Of a stretch of DNA of 64,000 nt, positions 18,806-27,348 are shown one piece after another. A program made the position numbers and the translations under genes. The DNA comes from Dehalococcoidia bacterium (GTDB lineage Bacteria > Chloroflexota > Dehalococcoidia > Lucifugimonadales > Lucifugimonadaceae): the NCBI GenBank assembly GCA_022819585.1, contig JAJEGY010000035.1:1-64000 (forward strand), in the 5' to 3' direction. The notes beneath the pieces are model-generated. The model did no database searches, was not told the origin of the DNA, and saw only the letters and a list, made by a program, of their open reading frames with translations. Each line of letters opens with the position of its first letter. The first letter of the stretch is position 1.

Positions 18806-20348
18806 GTGAAGTACGACGTAATCATCGTGGGTGCCGGCTCTGCTGGCTGCGTCTTAGCATCTAGGTTGTCGGAGGATTCCCAGCGTAGCGTGTTGTTGCT
18901 CGAAGCGGGGCCGGACTATCCTGAGTTTGAGTGGTTGCCGGATCAGATCAAGTATGGGGTTCTTCCCTGGTACGAGTCTTACGACGTCGATCAGCACACT
19001 TGGGGATATCAAGCGCTCGCAACACCCTTGCAGAAGCCGTTCAACCTGCCTCGCGGCAAGATCGTGGGTGGTTCGAGCGCGATAAACGGTCAGATCTGGT
19101 TCCGAGGCATCCCGGAGGACTACGACGAATGGGAGGCGATGGGCAACGAGGGATGGGGCTTTCTGGATGTGCTGCCTTACTTCAGGAAGATTGAGACGGA
19201 TTTGGATTTTCCGGGGGACGATTTTCATGGATCTGATGGGCCGATACCGGTACGGCGGTACACAGAAGACGAGTTGATGGCGAGTCCGAAGGCGTTCCTA
19301 GACGCGGCGCAAGCGGCCGGCTACCCGTTAACTCACGATCACAACCACCCCGAGTCGACTGGCGTGGGGTTTTTGGTCTTGAATCGCGTCGACGATATAC
19401 GCATGAGCACGGCGGTGACCTATCTGGACATGGCACGTGAGCGGATGAATCTCACGGTGCGGTCAGGGGTTTTGGTTCACCGAGTGTTGATCGACAACGG
19501 GCGGGCCGCCGGTGTAGAGGTCGAATCTGGCGGAGAAACCTATCGCTTGGAGTCCGATCTCACGATCCTCTGCGGCGGTGCGATCAACTCGCCGCAGTTG
19601 CTGATGCTGTCAGGCGTTGGGCCTGCTGAGCATCTGTCTGAACATGGCATCGATGTCATTGCCGATGTCCCCGGGGTTGGACAGAATCTGCGGGACCACA
19701 TCGCCTGCTTCATGAGCTACGAGAGCGGTGCTGATGAACCTGTCCCGGAACGTCCGCCGCCGCTTCAGATCGGTATGCGTTACACGACACCTGGTTCGCC
19801 GTACCGAAACGACATGCACATGCGACCGATAACTATTCGCACCGAGCATGTCCCGATCGATTTCGATCCTTCGCAGCGCGCAGCGCCCACGGGTTTCAGC
19901 ATCGCGTTGCAGAAGGCGGTCGGCAAAGGCGAAATCCGGCTTGCGACTGCCGACCCGCATGACCAGCCGATCCTCGACTATCGCTATCTGAGTGAGCCTT
20001 TTGACACGGAACGCCTGCGTGGCGCGGTGCGGTTGGCCGCGGAGATCTCGGAGATGCCCGAGTATGCACCCGCGAAGATGCGGAGATTAGACCCAACTGA
20101 CGATGTGCTCGCAGACGATGAGGCGCTTGACAACTGGCTGCGGCAGAACGTGCGGACACAGCTCTTCGGGGACTTGCAAGATGGGGCCGTCGTCAGACCC
20201 TATGGCAGTCGTATCGCCGAAGTGCGAGATGCATGTGGTCGATGGTTTGATGGTCGTGGATGCGTCGGTGATGCCGGATGTGATTCGGGCGAATACGAAC
20301 GCGACTACGATCATGATCGCGGAGAAGGTGGCGGGGGAGATGGGGTGA
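18806..20348 (+). pseudogene. GMC family oxidoreductase (choline dehydrogenase-like), frameshifted near 20160
   Basis: GTG start; MKYDVIIVGAGSAGCVLASRLSED...FNLPRGKIVGGSSAINGQIWFRG in the main frame; the conserved C-terminus [63 protein letters not shown] is in another frame (ORF 20103-20348). Confidence 0.85.
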
Positions 20349-20429
20349 ATGTTTGGCAAGGTCAGTGAACGATTCGTTACGATTACTATTTTTGAGGGCA
20401 CACTCCCCGTACCTGAATGACTTCTTCAC

Positions 20430-20723
20430 ATGTTGGTTATAGGAACGGATAAATTGGAACGCTTTTGGCGGCGAAATCCGAATTCGAAACGATGGTTTCA
20501 GGAATGGCTTCGGGTCGCCCACAACGAAAACTGGCGAACCCCGTATGACGTCTTGGACCATTATCCGAGGGCCAGCGTTCTGCCTCGTAATCGTGTGGTT
20601 TTCAGGATCAGAGGCAATCGCTACAGAATGGTTGCGGCTGTCAACTATCGATTCAGTACCGTAAGCATCCGATTCGTTGGCACTCACGCGGAATACGATA
20701 CGATTGACGCGAGGAGCGTATAA
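20430..20723 (+). CDS. higB: HigB-type toxin (RelE superfamily mRNA interferase)
   Basis: MLVIGTDKLERFWRRNPNSKRWFQEWLRVAHNENWRTPYDVLDHYPRASVLPRNRVVFRIRGNRYRMVAAVNYRFSTVSIRFVGTHAEYDTID; characteristic HigB pattern. Confidence 0.85.
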   Translation: MLVIGTDKLERFWRRNPNSKRWFQEWLRVAHNENWRTPYDVLDHYPRASVLPRNRVVFRIRGNRYRMVAAVNYRFSTVSIRFVGTHAEYDTIDARSV

Positions 20724-20725
20724 CG

Positions 20726-21142
20726 ATGCAGATCTTGCAAAAGATCACAAACGAAAGCGAACACGCTGTTGCGATGAGCCGCATCGACGAGTTGTGGGAG
20801 GCGGACCTCGGCACTCCAGAAGGCAATGAACTAGATGCTCTGGTGAAATTGGTGGCGGCTTATGAGAAGGAAACGGTCGACTGGGGCGAGCCAGACCCTT
20901 ACACCGCAATCGAATTCCGACTCGACCAGCAGGGCATGACCGAAGACGATCTTGTACCCATCATCGGTAACCGTGAAAAAGTGGCAGAGCTGCTGTCTGG
21001 CAAGCGGAAAATCACAGAGGAGCAGGCACAAGCTTTGCATGATCTGTTGCGTGTGCCGATGGATGTTTTGATCGAAATTACCAAAACTGAGGGTACGTCG
21101 GGCCGTAGCAACGGCACCGAAGGCAACGGTGCCGATCGATAG
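20726..21142 (+). CDS. higA: HigA-type antitoxin with HTH
   Basis: Directly downstream of higB; IEFRLDQQGMTEDDLVPIIGNREKVAELLSGKRKITEEQAQALHDLLRVPMDVLI. Confidence 0.82.
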   Translation: MQILQKITNESEHAVAMSRIDELWEADLGTPEGNELDALVKLVAAYEKETVDWGEPDPYTAIEFRLDQQGMTEDDLVPIIGNREKVAELLSGKRKITEEQAQALHDLLRVPMDVLIEITKTEGTSGRSNGTEGNGADR

Positions 21143-21219
21143 CCGAGGTTATTCGGGTCGTTAGCGCGACTGAGGCTGACATCAATCCAAGCCATTCAGT
21201 ACTCGTTAAACAACAAAAG

Positions 21220-22950
21220 ATGATCGGCGCAAATCGTTTGACGGGCGCATCCAGCGCTGTAGGTTTGCTCTTTGTGTCGCTACTGACCGCATTTGCCTGC
21301 ACTCCCGAGAACAGTGAAACGCAGGCGTATCGATCGGCCACCACGCCCATACCTTTGTGGAAGACGGTCGTCGATGCGACGCTTATTCCAACTGTCACAC
21401 CGTCGCCTACGTCGACGCCGAACCCAGAGTGGACACCGACATCGACTCCTGACCCATCGCGGACGCCCACCCCGGCACCAACACCTACATCGATACCCAC
21501 TGTAACGCCGACCCCTTCGCCTACTCCAGAACCTCTTTCTGAGCGAGAAGCGTATTGTCGCGACCACGCTATGCCGACTGCGACGCCTGATCCAGGTGAG
21601 ACGCCTACGCCGGTCCCAACTTCACCACCTGGCATCCCGGAGGATGAGGTACCGAGCGAATGGACGTCGAGGATGAATGAGATCGAGGTGTGGGTACGCG
21701 ACCTATACGGAGTGGATGAGGCGTTGGTTGCGGATTTTGCCCGAAGGTACGTTGACGTGAAAGTCTGGAAAGAATGGATTTCGGACGACATTGAAGATTG
21801 GGCCGAAGACGAGGACTCCGACGTCGACCTATGGGAGCAGACCTATCGCACATTGGCTTTACTGTCGCCGAACGAGAATTACCTGGACTTCCTTTCCGGT
21901 TACTACAGTGATCGTTTCGTGGGTCTATATGACTCAGAAAAACGTGAATTCGTGGTGCAAGCGGTAGGCGGTGAATTCGATATCAGGGCTGAGATGATCT
22001 ACCTTCACGAATACGCGCATCATGTCCAAAACGTCAAGTACGATTATCCCTTCTTCAAGGACTGCTTCAAGGCGGATAATGATGCCTTCGAAGCCTTCAG
22101 AGCTTTGATCGAAGGCGATGCGGTTAGGACCGAGGCCGAATACATATTCAATGAGATCGGCTGGGACAGATTCGAGAGCTTGTGGGATCAGATCGAGGAT
22201 GAAGATGGCGGTGCGGACGACGAACCAGACCACCAATCCGCTTTGTCGAAATACTTAGACGCCACGACCGATTTCAGGTATAGCCAAGGTTTAACTTTCG
22301 CCCTCCATATCGCTCCTATCGCTGAGTGCCCAGAATGCGAAGCTGACAGAACGCCTATCGATAAGGCGTTTGGGCGACCGCCCTACACAACTGAGCAGAT
22401 CTACTACGAAGGGAAATACTACGGGGGTGAAGGCAGGGACGAACTGAGTTTGCCTGTAGATCTGATGGGGGACGAATGGGAACTGCGCTACAACTCCACC
22501 ATCGGCAGAACGGACTGGCTAGCTTTACTGGCGGCGTTAACCGATACCGAAGTCGAGGATCTCGAGTCGGATCTTCCAGGCTGGCGGGCAGACTACGCGT
22601 TCATGTTTAAAGACGGCGAAAACCGAGCGTTGTATCTCCAGGTGGCCCTATGGGAAAATGACCAATATATCGAAAGCTTGGTTAACGCGTTCGACGGAGT
22701 CGCACCACTGACCAGGTATCTGCCGATTGAACCCGTCGACCGTGCAAAGTTCAAGGATTATTACCTATGGAATGGTGATTCTGGTGTGATTGCACTCGGA
22801 ATCGACATTGAGGCCGCCGACCGGTTTTACATCATGTTCTTGGCAACGGGCCCCGACGGTGAGTCGGTCAACAAAGCCTTATCCGCGGCAAGGGACAACG
22901 TCACACTCTTCGGCGAACTGCCGTTTCCGCCAACCGCAGATTCCCGTTGA
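21220..22950 (+). CDS. Putative lipoprotein with PT-rich linker and HExxH-containing domain (possible metallopeptidase)
   Basis: Signal/lipobox VSLLTAFACTPE, PTPTSTPNPEWTPTSTPDPSRTPTPAPTPT linker, MIYLHEYAHHVQNVKYDYPFF motif. Confidence 0.65.
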   Translation: MIGANRLTGASSAVGLLFVSLLTAFACTPENSETQAYRSATTPIPLWKTVVDATLIPTVTPSPTSTPNPEWTPTSTPDPSRTPTPAPTPTSIPTVTPTPSPTPEPLSEREAYCRDHAMPTATPDPGETPTPVPTSPPGIPEDEVPSEWTSRMNEIEVWVRDLYGVDEALVADFARRYVDVKVWKEWISDDIEDWAEDEDSDVDLWEQTYRTLALLSPNENYLDFLSGYYSDRFVGLYDSEKREFVVQAVGGEFDIRAEMIYLHEYAHHVQNVKYDYPFFKDCFKADNDAFEAFRALIEGDAVRTEAEYIFNEIGWDRFESLWDQIEDEDGGADDEPDHQSALSKYLDATTDFRYSQGLTFALHIAPIAECPECEADRTPIDKAFGRPPYTTEQIYYEGKYYGGEGRDELSLPVDLMGDEWELRYNSTIGRTDWLALLAALTDTEVEDLESDLPGWRADYAFMFKDGENRALYLQVALWENDQYIESLVNAFDGVAPLTRYLPIEPVDRAKFKDYYLWNGDSGVIALGIDIEAADRFYIMFLATGPDGESVNKALSAARDNVTLFGELPFPPTADSR

Positions 22951-22967
22951 TCTGACCGCGTAGGCCA

Positions 22968-24014
22968 TCACCCCTGCACAATATGCACCTTCACCGCTCC
23001 CGTCCCCTTATCAAACGCTGTGTCAAACGCCTCTCCCACATCTTCCAACCCGTAGCGATGCTTCACAGCGTCGCGGTAGGGGTACTGACCTGATGCCAAG
23101 AGGTTGATCGCCACTTCGTAGTCGTGGACGCCGTCGATGATGCCGTAGCAATTGGATGAGATGATCTTGATTTCTCGGAGCATGGGATCGAAGAGATCGA
23201 CTTCCATCGGTATCTTGATGCCGCCTAGGTAGACCATTGTGCCTTGGTTGCGGGTTGCTTTGATAGCTTCGTGGAAGGAGACTGTCTGGTGTCCACCGAC
23301 CGATTCGACTACGACATCGGCACCGACACCGTCGGTCTCATCAAGCACGCGTTCCGCTAGTTCGCCGGGTTCGGCTCCTGTGATGATGTCGGCACCCATC
23401 TTGGCGGCGAGTTCGGCCTGCTGCGGGTATTTGGCGGAGGCGATGACTCTGCTGGCACCGAAGGCGTGGGCGCTCGCGATTGAGGAGAGGCCGATGGGCG
23501 CGGATCCTACGACCGCGACGACGTCGCCGGGCTTCATGCCGGCGTAGCGCAAGCCATGAACTGACACCGCCATCGGCTCTACCAGCGCGCCGTCTGTCCA
23601 GTCCATGTCGTCGCCTAGCTTGAAAAGTCCGAGAGGTCGGCGTGTCATGTACTCTGCGAAGCCGCCTCCCGAGTCTTCGACGAAGTTCATGCAGTGCCGA
23701 TACTGTCCGTAGTTGCAGAAGCGGCAGTCGAAGCAGGCGCGGCCCGAGCAGACGGTGTCGATTGCGACACGGTCGCCGATCTGAAGCTTGTGGTTTCCCG
23801 CGGGGAGTTCGACGATTTCGCCCGTGACTTCGTGGCCCGAAGGTAGGTCCTGAGCCTCATCGCGGCGCGTCGTCATGTGGAGGTCGGAGCCGCAGATGCC
23901 GGTCTGACGGACGCGGACCAGCGCCGCGCCTTCGAACATCTCGGGCATTGGCACGTCTTGTGTTCGGTAGACGCCGTTGCCATCGTCAAGAGCCGCTCTC
24001 ATCGTCGTTGCCAT
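22968..24014 (-). CDS. Zinc-binding alcohol dehydrogenase family protein (sorbitol/threonine dehydrogenase-like)
   Basis: MATTMRAALDDGNGVYRTQDVPMPEM...GICGSDLHMTTRRDEAQDLPSGHEVTGEIVEL; Cys cluster CSGRACFDCRFCNYGQYRHC. Confidence 0.9.
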   Translation of the reverse strand: MATTMRAALDDGNGVYRTQDVPMPEMFEGAALVRVRQTGICGSDLHMTTRRDEAQDLPSGHEVTGEIVELPAGNHKLQIGDRVAIDTVCSGRACFDCRFCNYGQYRHCMNFVEDSGGGFAEYMTRRPLGLFKLGDDMDWTDGALVEPMAVSVHGLRYAGMKPGDVVAVVGSAPIGLSSIASAHAFGASRVIASAKYPQQAELAAKMGADIITGAEPGELAERVLDETDGVGADVVVESVGGHQTVSFHEAIKATRNQGTMVYLGGIKIPMEVDLFDPMLREIKIISSNCYGIIDGVHDYEVAINLLASGQYPYRDAVKHRYGLEDVGEAFDTAFDKGTGAVKVHIVQG

Positions 24015-24047
24015 GTTTCTGCCTCGTTTTAACTCGTCGCCGATCAG

Positions 24048-24386
24048 GTGTTGGATCAAGGATACGTCGAATCGTCTACCTGCCAAACCGATACAATCTC
24101 GCACACGTCAGGAGTTAATCTACCGACCGAGGTCCAGGCAAACGTGCCTTACTACGTGTACCAAGATGATGGAGGCTATCGAGCTCGAATTCACGCCGAT
24201 GAGTGCGTCTTTTATCTCCGACGGACCCGCAAAGAGCGGCCGAACTACCGTTGGATCGGACCGATTGAGGATCTCCAGAAAGCACAAGATATCGTCGACG
24301 AATGGTTGGAGGGACGCAAGGCGCGCATGAAAACCGTTGCGGTCGTCGAAGTTGGCAAGTGCCAACTGTGCATCGGCGGCGATTGA
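24048..24386 (+). CDS. Small hypothetical protein
   Basis: ORF containing VPYYVYQDDGGYRARIHADECVFYLRRTRKERPNYRWIGPIEDLQKAQDIVDEWLEGRKARMKTVAVVEVGKCQLCIGGD; true start uncertain. Confidence 0.45.
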   Translation: MLDQGYVESSTCQTDTISHTSGVNLPTEVQANVPYYVYQDDGGYRARIHADECVFYLRRTRKERPNYRWIGPIEDLQKAQDIVDEWLEGRKARMKTVAVVEVGKCQLCIGGD

Positions 24387-24406
24387 AATCTGCAAAAACC
24401 AACACT

Positions 24407-25552
24407 ATGAAGATCACAAACGTCAAGCTTTCCATCCTCGAAATGGATGGCGTAGACCCGTACTACGACCTGATCAAACTCCACGGCCAACGTCGCGAGC
24501 GTTGGCTGCATCACACCGTGCCGGCTCGTGAGAAGAAGCGGTACGAGTACGTGCTTCATGTGGAGACCGATGAAGGCGTGGTCGGTATCTGTACCACGCC
24601 GGGAGACGGTCACACCGGATTGCATCCGGGGGATGTCGCACAATTGCAGGCCCTAGTTGTAGGCGAAGACCCGTTGAAGCGGGAGTATCTCTATCAGAAA
24701 CTGCATCAGGGGACACGGTGGGTATATCGATCCCCGAGCTGGTTCGGCGGTTTCGACAACTGTCTGTGGGACATCGCCGGGAAGGTTGCAGGACTGCCCG
24801 TTTATTCGCTGCTCGGAAAGGTCCGAGATGAGATTCACGCCTACTACAACACGCGCGGTTCGACGATCGAGGAGGCTGTGGAGGACGCGCAGATGGCGTT
24901 GGACCTCGGCTTTGTGGCGGTAAAGGATCACTTCTACCATCCAGTCGAGGAGAACATTCGATGGCTGACCGCGATCCGAGAAGCGGTAGGCGATGAGATC
25001 GATTGCATGCATGACCCGGTTGCGATTTACACCTTTGAAGAAGCGATTAAGGTCGGTCGTGCGCTTGAAGACTTGGACTACCGATGGTTTGAAGAGCCGT
25101 TGCCGGAGCGAAGCCACAACCAGCTAGTCGAGTTGGCGGCTACGCTCGACATTCCCATCATGGCGACCGAGACGTTCATGTATGACACGGACTTGTGCGC
25201 CCAATACCTGATCTCTGGAGCGACAGACCTGATTCGCCAAAACGCTCGCCACGGTACGACCAATCTGATGAAGCTGGCGCATCTCTCTGAACTTCACGGG
25301 ACTAACGTGGAGTTGAATGGGCCGGGAGGTCTCTATGGCTTGGTTCACGCCCACCTGCTGTGCTCCATTCAGAACACGTCGTACTACGAGTACTTCCCGG
25401 GTGGTCGTCACGACAAGGATGGCGAACAGATCGGGGTGTTGAATTGGGTCGCGCCTGTTGATGGGAAGTTGAGACCGCCTGATGGGCCGGGTTGGGGCGC
25501 CGAATGGGACTGGAAGCAGTTTGAGAATCGGACTGTCGAGGTTGTTGAGTGA
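24407..25552 (+). CDS. Mandelate racemase/enolase superfamily protein
   Basis: MKITNVKLSILEMDGVDPYYDLIKLHG...YNTRGSTIEEAVEDAQMALDLGFVAVKDH...YRWFEEPLPE; enolase-superfamily pattern. Confidence 0.88.
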   Translation: MKITNVKLSILEMDGVDPYYDLIKLHGQRRERWLHHTVPAREKKRYEYVLHVETDEGVVGICTTPGDGHTGLHPGDVAQLQALVVGEDPLKREYLYQKLHQGTRWVYRSPSWFGGFDNCLWDIAGKVAGLPVYSLLGKVRDEIHAYYNTRGSTIEEAVEDAQMALDLGFVAVKDHFYHPVEENIRWLTAIREAVGDEIDCMHDPVAIYTFEEAIKVGRALEDLDYRWFEEPLPERSHNQLVELAATLDIPIMATETFMYDTDLCAQYLISGATDLIRQNARHGTTNLMKLAHLSELHGTNVELNGPGGLYGLVHAHLLCSIQNTSYYEYFPGGRHDKDGEQIGVLNWVAPVDGKLRPPDGPGWGAEWDWKQFENRTVEVVE

Positions 25553-26220
25553 GGCGCGCATGGGCCATCCGTGAGTTCGCGAATGAACTTGCAAACACCG
25601 ATCCGCCTGGCGACAGCAGCGAGAACTTCTACCGATGCGATGTGCGACTCGCCAATCTGGTCAGGTGGTTGGATCGATTCGACGATGTGCCCGGTTCGGC
25701 GATATTCGTGGGTGCCGAACCGGGACGCCATGGAGCGGCGATGACAGGGGTGCCATTCGTTTCGACTTATATGTTGACTTCCGGTGGCGATCCATGGGAC
25801 GAATTCGGTGAGGGTACGGATTACGCGGTGCCCCCTGGCGAGAAAAGAGACCAGACGGAGCATACAGCCACACGATTCTGGCGCTACATCGCGCCCCAAC
25901 TCGCGGGACTGCCAAGGCCGTTGATCTGGAACACATATCCATTTTGGCCGTACAATCTCACCCACGACGGAAACCTCGAAAACCGTGGCGCGAATCCCGG
26001 TGAAATCGAAATTGGCAAACCGTGGCTGGAGCGGATATCGGCTATGTTCCCGGGTGCCCAATTGGTGGCAGCGGGCAAGCAAGCAGAAAAAACCCTCGAA
26101 TCGATGGCATTTGAACCGTTGAAGATGCCGCATCCTGCCGCCCGAATCAGCAACGACAAGCTTATCGCGGCGGCGAAACAGGTTGCCGCGGTTTTACGCT
26201 CAAGCATTGAACAGAAATGA
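25549..26220 (+). CDS. Uracil-DNA glycosylase family-like protein
   Basis: AIFVGAEPGRHGAAMTGVPFVS and late KMPHPAARISN resemble UDG-superfamily motifs (GEAPG / HPS); GTG start overlaps the upstream stop. Confidence 0.6.
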   Translation: MRRAWAIREFANELANTDPPGDSSENFYRCDVRLANLVRWLDRFDDVPGSAIFVGAEPGRHGAAMTGVPFVSTYMLTSGGDPWDEFGEGTDYAVPPGEKRDQTEHTATRFWRYIAPQLAGLPRPLIWNTYPFWPYNLTHDGNLENRGANPGEIEIGKPWLERISAMFPGAQLVAAGKQAEKTLESMAFEPLKMPHPAARISNDKLIAAAKQVAAVLRSSIEQK

Positions 26221-27338
26221 GTGTCAGCAATTCTCAAATAAGCCGCGACCCCAAGCGCTACGAACGGATCAAGCTGGCCTTCGGTCTGGCAAATCTGCTC
26301 ATCTACATCCTCATCCCCGCCGCCGTCCTCCTAACGGGCTTCTCCGCATCAACGCGGGATTGGATCGCAGATTGGACGGGCGGGTACGTGATCTTAGGCG
26401 CAATTGCCTACATAGTCATCGGGTCTCTGGTACTCGAACTGATCACACTTCCGCTTGGTTACTTCTCAGGCCATGTCATTGAGCAACGATACGGTCTTAA
26501 CCGAAGGTCTGTTTCGGGATGGGTGAAGGACTGGTTAAAGGGGCTGGGCGTCCAAACGGCGCTTCTGGCAGTGTTCGTGGGGTGCATCTACGCGCTGTTG
26601 GCTGCTGATCCCGATCTCTGGTGGGTATGGGCTTGGTTGGTGTTCTCCGCGATCTCGATCTTCATGGCCGCAATCGCTCCGGTCGTTCTAATGCCGATCT
26701 TCTTCAAATTCGAGCCTTTGCCGGACGGTGATTTGAAAGATCGCTTGATCCAGCTTTCCGAGAAGCTGGGGACGTTCGTGCAGGGGGCCTACATCTGGAA
26801 GTTGGGCGATCGCACAGAGAAGGCCAATGCCGCGCTCGCAGGTTGGGGCAAAACTCGCCGCATCATCATCTCAGACACGTTGCTGGAGAGCCATGATGCG
26901 GACGAAATCGAAGTAATCATCGCGCACGAGATGGGACATCACGTCAATGGCGACATCTGGCGAGGCATCGTAGTTCAGATAATCATCATCTTCGTCTCGA
27001 TGTGGGTCATCGACCTGGCTCTGGGCGCGTGGTCCGGATACTTCGGGTTGGACGGGACTTTGTCCGACTTCGCCAATCTACCTTTGCTGGCATTGGTGAG
27101 CACCGCTGTAGGACTTGTAGCTTTGCCGTTGGCCAACGCCTACTCACGACGCCGTGAAACTGCCGCGGACGATTTCGCCATCGAGGTCACGGGAATGCGC
27201 TCAGAGTTCATCAGCGCGATGGAGAAGTTGGCAACGCGCAATCTGTCAAATGCGGAACCTCATCCATTGATTGAGGCAGTATTGCACAGCCACCCCAGTG
27301 TTAGTCGGCGGATCGGTAGAGCGCACAACTCGGCATAG
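26217..27338 (+). CDS. M48 family metallopeptidase (CAAX prenyl protease/Ste24-like)
   Basis: Multi-TM; VIIAHEMGHHVNGDIWRG (HExxH); ANAYSRRRETAADDFAIEVTG. Confidence 0.9.
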   Translation: MSVSNSQISRDPKRYERIKLAFGLANLLIYILIPAAVLLTGFSASTRDWIADWTGGYVILGAIAYIVIGSLVLELITLPLGYFSGHVIEQRYGLNRRSVSGWVKDWLKGLGVQTALLAVFVGCIYALLAADPDLWWVWAWLVFSAISIFMAAIAPVVLMPIFFKFEPLPDGDLKDRLIQLSEKLGTFVQGAYIWKLGDRTEKANAALAGWGKTRRIIISDTLLESHDADEIEVIIAHEMGHHVNGDIWRGIVVQIIIIFVSMWVIDLALGAWSGYFGLDGTLSDFANLPLLALVSTAVGLVALPLANAYSRRRETAADDFAIEVTGMRSEFISAMEKLATRNLSNAEPHPLIEAVLHSHPSVSRRIGRAHNSA

Positions 27339-27348
27339 GCACCCACAT

